Shown here in pieces: positions 13,601 to 27,579 of a stretch of DNA of 64,000 nt (within the stretch, counting starts at the first letter, position 1; every line of letters starts with the position of its first letter). This stretch comes from Nymphaea colorata. Taxonomy: Eukaryota > Streptophyta > Magnoliopsida > Nymphaeales > Nymphaeaceae. The position numbers and the translations under genes are program-made. Location of the stretch: positions 1,304,001-1,368,000 of the forward strand of contig NC_045141.1 in NCBI RefSeq assembly GCF_008831285.2. The letters run 5' to 3'. The notes under the pieces were generated by a model. That model made no database searches. It was not told where the DNA came from and saw only the letters and a list, made by a program, of their open reading frames with translations.

Positions 13601-14911
13601 GTTCTTCAGCTTCAACTCGGGAATAAACATCTTCAATACTGAATGATTCGTCAGAGTTAAGAATCCGACTCCTTATATTTTCAAAGTCATCATTCAGTCC
13701 GGATAAGAAAAGGAATACCCTGTTCTCCCATTTATCGGTCATATACTGCATCTGGTCTTGAGGACACCTCCATGTAATATCAGAATGATAGTCAAGGTCC
13801 TCCCACTTCGATTTTAATGCTGCATAAAAGTCTGCAACCGAAAGAGCACTTTGTCGCAGGGCATACACATCTTTCATAAGTTGATACACACAAACTTTCT
13901 TTTTCTTTTAACCATACATCTGCTCCAAAATAATCCACATATCCCTTGCAGTCTTCTTGCGAAGAATGAGGGGTTGGATATCCGGGGACACTGAATTAAC
14001 ATTCCAGGTTTTTACCTGGTTGTCTTCAAGAAACCATGTATCCCAAGCCAGACTATCTTCAGCAGGTTCGACCTTTCTCCCATTCACATAGGCAATGCGT
14101 CCTCGCCCAGCAATCCCCATAGTAATTGCAGTAGACCATCGTGAATAGTTCTCCTTGGTAAGTTGAATGGTGGTAACTTGAACCGGTACATGATCAGTCC
14201 GCGCAGATGCAACATCAGGTAGATTGGTATTGACTGAAGAGGAAGACGAGTCAGCCATGATCACCGGCTAGAAGCGGCTGCCCAACAACACACACAGCAG
14301 CGGCAACCCAGAGGACGGCAGTGGCAGAGGCGCAGCACAGTAGCAGCGTCGGGTGGCGCGACGCAGCCAGGGATCAACGGCGAAAGCAGAGGGCGGCGCT
14401 TGGCAGCGCGCGCGGAGAACAGGCGGCGTCGACAGAGGCGTCGGACGTCGGCCGGTCGTCGTGCGGGAGGCGTCGGTGATGAACAGTGGAAGGATTCCGT
14501 CGGGCGATGAACAGTGCCGGGGACCTCCTTCAACACAATCGAACGATTAAGCAACAGTAACGCCGAAACTTCATGGCTCTGATACCATGTAGAAATAAAA
14601 TATGCACGAGAGTAGAAGATAGCACACCAAGGTAACGTGGAAAACCCTCAACATGAGGGAAAAAAAACCACGGGTGAGGAGGTCTGGTGCCCACTAGCAG
14701 CCAGACACTCTCTCTCTTAGAAACTTCATTAACTCTTAAGGTTAGGGTTTACAGAGATATAAGTAGTCCTAACCAGGACAAACCGGATCGGGTCCAGATC
14801 CGGACCCGTACAACAAAACCCGTCAACAACATACAGTATGGTTACTCATACTCTATATACTATATATCTATTGTATATATAATTATCCTTCTATAGTGGG
14901 ATTGTGTGTGA

Positions 14912-14959
<48 letters not shown>

Positions 14960-17900
14960 ATATATCTGTATATATACTTAGTATGTAGGAATAGTTAAAT
15001 TTATTTTGTTCTATTTTTTCAGTTTGAATTTTATTTTCTATTTTTGGTGACCAAGTTTGTCTAGCTGTTGAAAGCTCTTCCACTGGCTCTTAATGGAGCT
15101 ATTGGAAGAGCCCAACTGCTAGTTCTTCTCACGTTGTATATATGTCAAGTGGGGAACCTCCCCACTCATTACAGTGTGCTCCTTTACTACTTTATAAGTG
15201 AGAAATATATATTTCCCATTCTTTGAGTGTTCTTTAGGCCTTTGTTATTGCATTTCATATATTTGACCAAGTCTTGAGCTGTGTCTTGGTGATACTACTC
15301 TTTTGAGTAGATTTTTGTGTCTCAGGCTGGGTGGTTCTTGGACGTGCTGCAAGTTGAATAAGAAGCTATTCCCTGAAGTGTGCTATCATAAGAACTTGCT
15401 TTTGCAATATTCTGAAATGGTTGATGAATGTGATGGATCTTTTTTGCCTAGAATTAAGCTCAATGGCTCCAACTACCCTGTGTTATTGGAGGCGTACACT
15501 TTGACGTGTGAAGCGTACCCCTCAAGGCATTTTCACCTCAAAACACCTCGAGGCATGGTAGCTGCTGGCTACTACTTTCAGTTCCCTGCAAGAAGAAGTT
15601 CTCCAACTCACGCACATACATTCTCCCTAATTCCTAATTTGGATGCCCTCACTCAAAGGGATTTCATTCCTCTCATATCCATCAAATTACCATGCATGAC
15701 AATTTGTATAGGGGGTTTACAAGGTCTGTATTAAAGACCCAACTTGACCATGATGGGAGCCGATTAACCCTGACCCTTAACTTGCTGCTAAGGACCAAAC
15801 GACTATTAATACTCCCTCATTGGTGAAACACCTTGTCCTCAAGGTGTGAGCATGGTAAAAATGGCTGCTGTGTGTGAGGAGATGTGAGATTGGATGCAGT
15901 TTACTGTTAGTAGCATGCATGTCATTGTGATTTCTATTTAGGAACTTTGGGTGCTTGGCAATAACACACGTCCTCATTCCATCTTGCAATCATCCAGCTT
16001 TTTGGACTGCTACATCACCTTCCAGTATTCCTCATCATAATCACAACAGGGCGAACTCTTCTCAACAATGTTGTAAAAGGCGTATCATAACGTGTATTGG
16101 TTGGGCCAACCTATACAGTGTATCATAGCGTATCGTAAATGTAGCGTAGCGTATCGTAAATTAATTTTTTAATTCATAAAAAAATCTTACAAAATAGAAA
16201 AAATAGATAAAAAATTATAAAAAAATCGTTAAAATCAAGAAAAACAAGGAAAGTTTGGAAAAAATGTGATCTATATAAAAAACTCATCACATTATTCATA
16301 AGCCATAATATATTGACAACACATTTAGAAATGAGAAATAAAAAATTCATAATAACATAATAAGTGTCTATCACAACTTTAATGTTTAAACTTTCAAGTG
16401 TTTTAGATTACATTACAAGTTCACAACATATAATATATCATGATTATCATCACTCAAGGTCTCATCATCCCCATGGGGCCCTGAGTAAACCTTCTTATCC
16501 ACCAGCAAGTTCTCCTCTAAATCAATGATTATCACATAAATGGGCGATTTTTTATAGAAAAACTAGTAAAACTTCCCCCTCTTACAACTTTTAGACATGT
16601 TTGGAAAGAAGAAGTGAGAGGCTCTTTTGTAAAAAAAAATACAAAAATTCATTTTATCCTTGTATCATACGATACGGGGGTGTATTGGACGTATCGTACG
16701 ATACGGCCCCCGTATCGCACAATATGGCCGATACGCTTACGATACGCAAGTGTATCGTGTATCGTAGGTGTATCGTATAGGTTCAAACCTATACGATACA
16801 CATAACACTGCTTGTCAATGTTCTTCAATCCCTCTAGTCTCCTTTTCATGTTGACCAATTGTTCAGCTCTTAGGCTCTTAAAGTCAACATGATTCAACAC
16901 CTTAGGTAAATGCTTGCCAGTTGCTCCATTACTAGAAATACTATGTTGTGCATTCATATTCTGTTGAATTTTGATTGTTGCTGGCCATACTTAGGAGACA
17001 TGATGAAACACGAACATGTGACAAGTGAGTTGTCCCTCAACCCTTTCCACTCGAACATCGACATGTTGAAGTCCTATCAACTCATCATAGGCACTAGTTG
17101 TTTCTATCATTGGTGAATGAAAAATTACTTGCAAAACCACTGTACCATCATGCATTTATCAGCAAGACAAACATTCATGTGAAAAAGGTCCCTGAACTGC
17201 ATAGCTATAGTCCTCTCTAAGGTGTGGTTATGGACCTTATGGCAGCACCAAACTCCAGCTTCAAGGTAGTTGCCCTTATTCCACTTAAACACTCTGTTTC
17301 CGTGAAACAATAGACTAAGAGCCGGGGGCCAGTTTGACGTCCACAACATAGATAGGGAACCTAAAAATGGAGGTTATATTGCTTGCCCGATTAGGCAATT
17401 GTAGTTTACTATTTTTTAAGTACCGATTTTTGGCATTAACCTACATTGGCAGGGAGTCCACCTTCAGAGGTATCTTCCAAATTAGTTGACTGACTGGAGC
17501 TCTAAAATACCTTATGATATCCCTCCCTTTCAAATAAGTTCCCATAGCAAAGGCTATCACAACTGAGAAATATTTTGGGAATAAGGGCTTCTGAATATGC
17601 TACTATGTGTTCCTTAGACAAGAGACCTTGTCATCAACATTTCAAAACTGCTCCCCTAGAAGTTCTATCCTTAAGAAGAACGGCAATGACTTGGAGGCTT
17701 CATGTTTGTATTTCTTAATGCTCTTTGCATATCCTCCTTAACACCCTTGAAGCAATCGGTAGTCGGTAGGAATGTTCTTGATTTGGATAAACAACTCTCA
17801 TTTAACTCACGTCTGAGAAGTTTTATAAAGAACTCCATAAGAACACAATTTTTCGGGTAGGAGCTTCATAGAACCATTAGAGAAGGCAGATTGCTCTTCT

Positions 17901-20900
17901 TCACACCGGTTGAACATATTGTGAAGGGAGTGACCTCTTGCCGAAGGACCTTGCCAATATTTCAATTTTCAACCCTCATATTGTCTGGTGTAGGAAGCTT
18001 GCGACATCTTCTACTAATCCATACTCCTAGACTTCAAGGACATAACCTCCATATACCACACACGCCTCTAAACAGAGAAAAGCTTTTATTGCAAATTTTG
18101 TTGCATAACCATCCTACGAGCAATGAGGCAGCCTTAGTCCAGTAGACAAGGCAAATACCATTATCATGGGCTTGGGACCATTCAGATTTTGCTCAAAATC
18201 ATCCATTAAATAGTTTAATAATAATCAGGACGTCTGGTACCATTTCTAGTAAGTTTTTTGACTGTCTCATTAACAAAATTAGTTTATGTTAAAGCATGAT
18301 TTTCAGTGTCCATAATGTACAAGTTGCTTCTGTTTGGGTTATAAGCTAGCACCTAAGAGCAATTGAAGGGGCACACCATCGAACGACTCATTCATGCCTT
18401 CAATTTCTAGTCCAACTTGAAGAACAAAATTCCCATTTAATTCTGATACTGTTACACGACTACAGTTACTGTCTAGAATGAACAATTGTGATGCCACCAT
18501 GTACGATAATTAGAAGTGATAAACGACACGTGGCGGTAGAGAAAAGTGGTAGCGAAAATTTTTCGCCTATGCCATGGCATATGGCTCGACCCTTCCTATG
18601 TACACATAAAGGTTGCCTGTGTTACGGCCAGAGAGAGAGAAAAGCCAAAAAGATTCTCATTAACGTGACCCTAATCTCAAAGTTAAAGAGATTAGGACTG
18701 GCGGTACATAATTTACAATATTAGTCCAAACAACATTAGATAATATTAAAAGACCTACACTCAAACTTTCTAATATTGCAGAAACACTCTAGTCGACTGT
18801 CTAAAGTATCTAACACTCCCCCTCAAGCTGGAGCATATATATCAATCATGCTCGGCTTGTTACAACATCTCAAGAAATCGCCTATGGGGAGAGCCTTGGT
18901 AAAAATATCAGCAGCCAGATCTTCTGAGGAGACATGAACAGTGCTAATAACACCTTTTTGTACTAAGTCCTAAACATAGTGACAATCCACTTCGATGTGT
19001 TTCGTTCTCTCCGGGGGTGTTTGATTGCCCGGGTGAAGGGCGTTTTTTCGGAAAAAACCGTATGGGCGGGTGGAATTTCACCCGCTCGATGGATCCCCCC
19101 GCGCTCGACTTTCCCCCTCATTTCCTCCCTCTGCCCGCAGCTCCTCCTCTCGCTCGAAGAGAACGCCCGCAGCTCCTCCTCGCTCACTGTCTTTGGCCGC
19201 TCCCACCGTCGCCGGTCCACCGTCGCCGCACTGACGGTCGCCGCTCTGCGTCTCTGTCGGTGATCTTTCCCCCTTTCTCTCTTGCTCTCTGCTGCCCTCA
19301 TCTTCTCCCAAATCAGTGCTCTAATCGGTGGCCTAATCACCGTCGCACAGCAAACGACTTCTCGCTCGCAGGTTCGGAGGCATCTCCCTTCCTCTCTTTC
19401 TCCCTTTCTCTCTTGCTCTCTGATGCCCTCCTTTTCTCCCTTTCTCTGTTGCCCTAATATATTTTTTTTTGGCATCTCACCGGCAGGGAAGACAGCGCTG
19501 CAGCCGCTAACCCCACAGTCGCTGCTCCTCCGATCCGCCATCGCTGTAGCTTTTGCGCTCGTTTTCAGAACTTCTGGTATTTCTCAAATCCCCTTTCTTG
19601 CGATTTTAGCAGAGCATAGAAGGCTGGTCTGTGCTAATTGATAGGTTATGTGCGACACTGGATGTGGCATACGCTTTTGTTGTACTGCGAATGTGGCATA
19701 CGCTTCTGGGATGATGCTATGATGGCGCTTCGCTGAACACCTGGGATGAGAGTTTGAGAAAGACCACCAGAGCTTTGAGAGTTCCCTGGACCGTCCGATC
19801 AAAAGATCAAGGGTCCGGATGGGAGTCTCCATCTCTTTCCATACCTAGAATCAAGAAGCAAGGACTATATATACTATAGGCTCCCAAGTCGATTTTGATC
19901 ATTATGGACTAGTGCCAAAGATATGTATACACGTTACGTACGCCTGTACTAGTTCTAGACATGTATAAGAGCAAAACATAATAGGTCCAGGTCTGTTTTT
20001 CATTCCCGTTTTTCATTTTAGTGGAGTGTTAAGAGCTTGAATCTTGTTGAAAGAATTTGTACCACGAACCTGAACTCATTAGAGTCCAAATTATGCTTCA
20101 GATAATTCATGTTTCAAGTAGAATATGTCCAGTTCTTTTAAACAATCTCTACATAATAGCTTGTGTAACCGTTCCTTATCCATCAATTGGTTGGCTACAT
20201 GTTTCGTGGTCACCAGATTTCTTTCTCTGTTAGGATTATCCTTGATTGTCATCATAAACTTTGGTGCTTCATCTTGAAAATGTTGAAGATTTTTTATACT
20301 ACAACTTGTTTCCTGATTTCTCATTTTGATTACACTCCTCCAATTTGAGTTGATATGAGATTATCGCAGTAAGTGTTATGCTTTGTGTTATACTTGGCAT
20401 ACGCTTCTGTTGTACTGCGATAACTTGAATTCAGTCCACCTCCTAGTATGCTTATGAATAATAATCTAACGAAAAATATGTCTTCATTCAAGTTGTTTAA
20501 TTCAGTCCACATCCTCACTTGGATGTTTTTTATTTATTGTTGCGTTGGGTTTTTCTTGAAGGCCACAATGTTGTCATACAACTTATTTCATTTCTAAAAA
20601 ACGTCTCCTAAATTATCTATCATGTGCATCAAACATGGTTAAATTTACTAGGTTAAATTCTTCATTGTGCATCAAACATGATTAAAATTAACAGGTTAAA
20701 TTCTTCCAGTACATCAAACATGACCTCAAATCGGAAGAGGGTAAAATTTCATCCTGTTTTTTTTTTCAGAAAAATTTTTCAGGAAAATTTACCACGTTAA
20801 ATTCTTCCCTGTGCATCAAACGCCCCCTCATGTAAGACAGAGTTGTTTGCGATATAGGTTGCTGCTCTGTTATCACAATACATCTTTATTGAGAGATTCA

Positions 20901-23900
20901 CCGAAATGCCCAAATCTAGAAGCACTGATATGACGCATGACATTTCAGCTGCAGTTTGAGCCATAGTCCTATATTCAGACTTAGCACTAGATCGAGCCAC
21001 CACATTCTGCTTCTTGCTCCTCTAGGAAATAAGATTGCCTTCCACAAAGACACAAAAATCAGTAGTAGATGCATGTCTTCTACAAACTTTTCATAATCAA
21101 CATCACTATAAGCTTCTATGTTAACATATTTCTCTCTTTTTGAACCATAACCTCTTGCCTAGGGCTGATTTTAAGTATCTGACAACCATTAGAGCAGCCT
21201 CCCAATGAACCTTCTGGGGTTTTTCCATGGATTGACTTAGCTTATTCACAACATAGCTAATGTCAGGGCGAGTGACAGTCAAATATAAAAGTTTCCCTAT
21301 CATAGATCCGTAAGATCTGGAGTCAAAATGCTTTGATTCATCATCATGAATATGAACACGAGGATTCATGGGAAGTGTGGCAGGTTTAGTCCTCAATAAA
21401 CTTGTTTCCGGCAGAAGATCACGAACATTTTTCTTCGAGACAATACAACTCCTTTACTATTATGGGCCACCTCAATATCAAGAAAATAATGGAGTTGTCC
21501 AAGGTCTTTTGTGACAAAGTGTTTTTGTAGAAACTCCTTTGTCTGAGCTATCTCTTGATTACTTTCCTCGGTGAGAACAATATCATCAACATATACAATC
21601 AATATCACTATACTAGATGTGCTTTGGCTTGATAGGGATCGTCGACATCCACACTTAGATACAACCTCAATTAGCCTATGGAACCATGCACGTGGACTCT
21701 GTTTAAGTCCATAAATAGCTTTTTTCAATTTGCATACTTAGAACACTCCCTTTGTCGCTCAAAATTAGGTGGTTGCTGCATATAGACAGTTTCAGAGAGA
21801 TCTCCATATAAATAGACATTTTTCACATCCAGCTGAAATAAAGGCCACTCTCGCTGGACAACAAGAGATATAATCAGTCGAATAGTGCTCAACTGAGCCA
21901 TGGGCGAAAAAATCTCAAAGAAGTCAAACTCCATAAGTCTGTTTATATCCTTTAGCGATAAGACGTACTTTGAACTGTTCAACTGAACCATCAGAATGAT
22001 ACTTGATGATGAACACTCATTTGGAGACAACCACATTACAGTGCATCGGTGGATCCACCAAGTCCCAAGTCCCATGAGAGATAAGAGCATTCATTTCCTC
22101 CTGCATGGCTTGCCTCTACCGAGAATCTAACAAGGCTTGATGGTAAGAAGACGAGATAAGGTGGCTAGACATAGCTCGATCAAACTGCACCAAACTTGTA
22201 CTTAGATAGTCAGTAGAGACCGAATTGGAAATCGGATGTAGTGTGCACTGTTGCTTGCCCTTGCGAATAGCAATAGGGAGTTCATCTACGGAATAGTCAT
22301 CATTTATACTTGAGTCAGTCTTATCGGTGGAGCTTACCTCTTGAGAAGACGCTGGTGGGCAGTTGGAAGAGGGAACGTGACGACGAATGTAGACTAATGG
22401 AGGATCAATGAAACATTCACGGGACATAGGTTGAGAAGGAGGAATAGACTCAAGCGACACTGGAGGAATAGATACATGCATCTCAAACGTAGGAGGACAC
22501 AACGAGGCAAAATAAAGACGAGACTCAAAGAATGTAACATCCACACTGATGATCTCTTACTTGGTCTGGGGATCAAAGCACTTCTATCCTTTTTGATTGG
22601 CCTAGTATCCAATGAATACACATTTGATGGCTTGGGCAACAAGTTTGTTTTTGATTGGGCCTAGGATGTGTGGCAAAACAGGTGCATCCAAATACTTTGG
22701 GAGGTATATGAAATAATGGTCGATCTGGATATAAACATTGAATGAGAATACGTTCTTGGATGGCTGACGTGAGTAATCTGTTCATGAGATAACATGCTGT
22801 AAAAATAACATCACCTCAAAAGTAGGCAGACATGTGAGAATGCAACATGAGGGTGCGAGCCACATTTAGGAGTTGCCGATGTTTGCGTTCGGCAACACCA
22901 TTTTGTTGGGACGTGTGGGACAAGTATATTGTGGTCAAATTCCATGATTGACATAGAATTGAACTAGAATGGTAGATTTGAATTCAAGAGCATTATCAGT
23001 GCTAATATTTTTGACAATGAAACTAAATTGAGTTTTTATTTTCTTAACAAATTTCTAAAGAATACATATAACTTCAGATCTTTCTCGTAACAAAAATACC
23101 CAACTGACTCTAGTAAAATCATCAACCAAAACAAGATAATACCAAAAAACGTGAGCGAAAAGAAACCCGACTAGGACCCCACACATTCACGTGAGGAAGA
23201 TCAAATGGACTTTAACTAGATGGACTCTGACTCGAAGGAAAACTGCTCCATGTATGCTTGCCTAACTGGCAAGCATCACATAAGAAGGACTCTAATGTAG
23301 ACATATCTGGAAACATACGACGAAGTTTGGACACCGATGGATGACCCAATTTGAGATGCCACTAGAAAGAAGAAGGCCTCGAGGGGAATGAAAATGCATC
23401 ATCATCAACTGGGACAGACAGGAAATAGAGGCCCTCACGTTCATGGCCGCCACCAACCATCTTCTCAGTTAGTAAGTCCTAAAAAGAACGTGACAAGATA
23501 AAAATGACTCTACACTGTAAGTCACTAGCTAATTGCTTAATATATAACAAATTAATAGGAAATCGAAGAGCATATAACACATGTGAAATAGTGGCTAAAT
23601 GTGGGAGATAGATATCACTGCTGCCCAAAACAAGGGACAACTTGCCAGCAGCCAATCTGACATGCTGTGGTGTAGAGAATTTGATTAATGACAAAAAAGT
23701 CTATGGTTGATTACAACAGTGCCTGGATGCACTAGAATCTATCATCCACGTCATACCTGGGTCATCGGTAGGAACACCAACAGAGAAGGCTGAGTCTATG
23801 ACAATAGTTGCAGATGTAGAGGTAGATGTAGAAGCAGATCTCTGAGCAAGAACAAGATCATATTCATCCTTACTAAAGTTAAGTGGATATGATGTGGATA

Positions 23901-26900
23901 TAGAAGGATCGGTAGAAGACTCAACCATAGATATTGTAGCCTTTGATGGAAGCTGCTTGGGATGAAGAAGGACCTCTGCCTGCAGTGGTTTTACCTCCAC
24001 CATGCCCAGGTGGACCAACAGAACGACGGTAAGGATGCTTATCCCAACAACGATCTCCTAAATGACCCAGTTTGCCACAAAAGGTGCAATGAAACCTGTC
24101 GCGTTTTGCACCACGGCCTGCACCACGTCCCTTAGCTCCAAGATAAGGACTATGGTCACGTCCTCCTAGTATCACAAGTGTAGAGAATGGTGTGTCATGC
24201 ATAGGTTGAGAAAGACTGACAACAACCTATTATATGTGTCTGCTAAGTTTGGAACATCAGTGCCTGTGAGGATTTGAGCCTTTTCCATAGAGTATTCTGA
24301 AGATAACCCAGATAAAAACTTTGCTACCATACCAGTTTCAATGTGTGATGCATAGTAGTGCTGGCAAGGTGGACGAAGAGCCTTTAACCGTTCATACACA
24401 ACAATCAATGTAGCAAAATATTGTGACAGGTCTTGATCACCTTGCCGTATGTTACATAACTCTACTTCCAATTGCAAGTTCTTAATAACATTGGTAGCAT
24501 GAGAATATGTCTTCCTCAAGAAAGACCACATATCTTTAGCCTTGGTATAGTATGCAATTGTTGGAGCTATACGAGACTCTATGCTATTAATAATCCATGA
24601 CATCATAATGTTATTGTCTTCATCCCATGCAACATATTTCCCTTTCCTTCTTGGTAGGTTTATTTTCTTCAAGGATATATTTCTTCCTATGACCAGCCAC
24701 AAACATCATAAACACCTTAGACTAGATATCATAATTCGAACCAGTTACCAGTCATTTTGTATTCATTAGAACCTTTGGACCTATTATTGTCAGTCATAGT
24801 AGATAAAAAAAAAAAAACTAACACACAACATGTAGGATGCAACAGTCAATCACTACAGAGACAAATATCTCTACTGTCCTTGAAGATCATACGAAGATCA
24901 CACACCAGGCAACGAGGAGAATAAAAATTCAGACGATTGTTGCTGATTTCGGCTAATTACTGCAGACTGCTGCTGCTTTGCTTTCAGTCGCCTTACATAC
25001 AATTAGTAGAGCACCATCCACGTCAAGAACAAGGTTGAAACAACCTCCACGATCGGCAGATCAACTCTGCTCCACATGCCAAACTGCATCCAAGAACAGC
25101 AAATCAAACCTGCTCCACATGATCCATGTGAAACTTAGACACGCCTTAAACACCATCCAGGAATAGCAGATCAACTTTGCTCCACACGATCTGCTGTTCC
25201 GCACGCCAAACAGCAACCACGAGATCCCCACGAGATCCACTTAAGGATCTGATCACGCCTTCCACATAAGCGTGATTAGGTCGTTCTCCACGCATTTCTC
25301 TATTCTCTTACCGCCTCCTTGTTGGTAGATAAGAAGGAATAGAGATGGGCGACGAGAAGAGGGAGGAGGAAGGAGGTCGCCGGAGGACTTACTTGGCTGT
25401 GGTCGCTGGAGATGGCTTTGATACCATGTTACGGCCAGAGAGAGAGAAGCCAAAAAGATTCTCATTAATGTGACCCTAATCTCAAAGTTAAAGAGATTAG
25501 GGCCGGCGATACATCATTTACAATATTAGTCCAAACAACATTAGATAATATTAAAAGACCTACACTCAGACTTTCTAATATTGCAGAAAGACTCTAGTAG
25601 ACTGTCTAGAGTATCTAACAGCCTGCATGATTGGCACATTATTTTTTCTCCCACTCAAGAAGAGCATGCACATCATTTTACAGAAAATTCTGAGTGGCAG
25701 GATGTTACACAAAGTCTATTATTCAGGATATCGATCTTCATTGTTTGTTCATAAATTTACAGTGGTGGCAAAAGCAATGGTGGATGATGCACTCTTTCTA
25801 GTACTAATGGAGTTTGGTGTTCATCTCAGGCCTTCTTTTCACCATGAAATAGAAGGGTTACCTTCGCGAAATTCTCAAGATCCCTTTGATGACCTTAATC
25901 AGAAATTTCTGCCAAATTCTTGCCACTAAGCCCAATAAGAACCAAGGATGGCTTGGAACTTATTCCTAGTTCTCTCTATGGATACATTGCACCGTAACTT
26001 ATGGCTGGATGCATGATCTCATAATGCAACACTGCATGACAGATGGCTTCTAGGTCTTTCTTTATCAATTTTTGCAGAACGAGCTGAAATATCAACAATT
26101 GATTTGTCTTTGTACTTCTTCTCTAAGGAGTCCAAATCTGTTAGCAGACAACTTATGCTATGATACATCAAAAAATCCAGCAAAACTACCCTTCCCCTTA
26201 GGTCTGTAAAAAAATATAAGAGGAGAATAATGCAATCAATTGACCTTAGAGGGGAAGTTTGGCACCTTGTTACCTTTGACTTCCAAATCAGATATGTCTT
26301 AAAAAATTGGTCTGTCCTTCTAGGCGCAAACTTATCATGTTCTTGTGGAAGTGAGCAGTTTGAGGGCTGCCATATCACATGTATTCCTCTGGTGTTGTTC
26401 TCATCCTTGATGATTTCAATGTGTGGGTTTAGTGAACCTGCTCGTCAATCTCATTTAGCATTTTCTCAAGCATTTCATTAAGGGTCTCTTATTCCCCCTA
26501 CAATGACGCCACTGCCATAACGAACGTACTGTCACCGTTGCTGTCGCTCTTGTCAGCACCACCATTACTGCCATAGTCACCGCCTTCTCCATTGCAAACT
26601 CTATCGCCGCGATCCCTTCCCTATTTGCAGCATCTGTTATAAGGAACTGCATCATTAGGGGTTCCATGAATTCCAACCATGTAGGCTTCCCTGGCCGCAC
26701 CACTATAATGCTGTACCACTGTGGTCTCCTGGGTCCAACAGCTTGATTGTGGTATGGGTCAGTATCTCCTTTGCTGTTGTGCTCTTGATTTCTTGGCATT
26801 GGTGATATGGAGGCGGCGTAATCCCTGGCAGATTGAACAAGCAGATTGAACAAACACAAACACAGTTGTGACATGCTTGACACTGCAGTTAGCAGCTCAA

Positions 26901-27535
26901 TTGGCAAGGGATTGGAGTGGGAGAATACGACCTAGAGGGCAATCTTCTTGATGGCGAATGTAGTGGCAAACTCAATGTTCCCAAATCGACAGAAATTACC
27001 ATCTTGGTTTGATGCAGAATGTATGGCCACAACTCCACCCACATCCCTAAAGGAATTTCCACATCTTTTTGAACAGGAAATGACGGGCTAACCACAAACG
27101 GGGTCTTCGATCCAGAACCTGAAGCCTTTTAGGTGTCCAGATTTTTAACCTTTTTATCAGACTTCTCAACCAACTGAAATGCCATCCATCCCATTTCATC
27201 CTCTTCATATTCATCACTGGTAGATTCTGAACCGTCACTCAGTTCTGTCCCCTTTGAATTATCAACAAGAATATGCTTTCTCTAGGACAACAATGTTTGC
27301 CAAGTTCTCCATATGGCACATTCCTTCAAGCAATCTCTTATTTCACTCCCTCCTCCCTTGACCTGTCTTCTTGGGTTGAGAGTGGAGAGGTGGTGAGCTG
27401 TGAGTCCAACCCCTTTTCTGAGATATATATATATATGTATGTATGTATGTATGTGTGTATATTGTAACCACTTCCAACCCTGGAAATTTGATTCTTCTAA
27501 GCCAAATTTTTGGGTTCACACACAAACACACACGT

Positions 27536-27579
<44 letters not shown>

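Larger units (their letters stand above)
9691..14828 (-). mobile_element. Complete Ty1/copia retrotransposon (element 1) with target duplication
   Basis: Two 241-bp direct LTRs bound 5,138 bp and are flanked by a perfect 5-bp duplication ACATA (9686-9690 and 14829-14833). LTRs start TGTAGA and end CAACA as read on the plus strand. I count five substitutions between them, about 2%, so insertion is recent. The minus-strand order is LTR, tRNA-Met primer site, gag, protease, integrase, RT, RNase H, polypurine tract, LTR, which is the copia order. It landed in the hAT relic of intron 1, antisense to CSN5. Stops and frameshifts mean it cannot make its own full proteins. Confidence 0.95.
18820..23790 (-). 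pseudogene. Element 3 pol, heavily disrupted
   Basis: From right to left on the minus strand: protease with [12 protein letters not shown] near 23750; a GAG-pre-integrase part near 23400-23250; a degraded integrase; the integrase tail with [14 protein letters not shown] near 22690; RT with [26 protein letters not shown] and [13 protein letters not shown]; RNase H, part of which lies near 20797-21003 ([24 protein letters not shown]) and the last part near 18840-19010 ([24 protein letters not shown]). The Harbinger-like insertion splits the RNase H. Many stops and frameshifts are present. The YVDD active site is retained. Confidence 0.85.
18620..25620 (-). mobile_element. Complete Ty1/copia retrotransposon (element 3) with nested insertion
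   Basis: LTRs at 18620-18815 (196 bp) and 25427-25620 (194 bp) differ at about ten positions plus a 2-bp indel. The perfect 5-bp duplication GCCTG flanks the whole (18615-18619 and 25621-25625). Gag and pol run on the minus strand. Removing the 1.8-kb Harbinger-like insertion at 19012-20826 leaves about 5.2 kb, the normal copia size. Its proteins belong to the same family as element 2 (shared gag, shared YAPA ending), which lies in the opposite orientation 5 kb downstream. It is the oldest of the three complete elements by LTR divergence. Confidence 0.93.

Noticed and set aside
18963-19541. A 192-codon minus ORF rich in Arg and Glu
   Set aside because: It crosses the edge of the Harbinger-like element into copia RNase H ([11 protein letters not shown] end), so it is a chance fusion.
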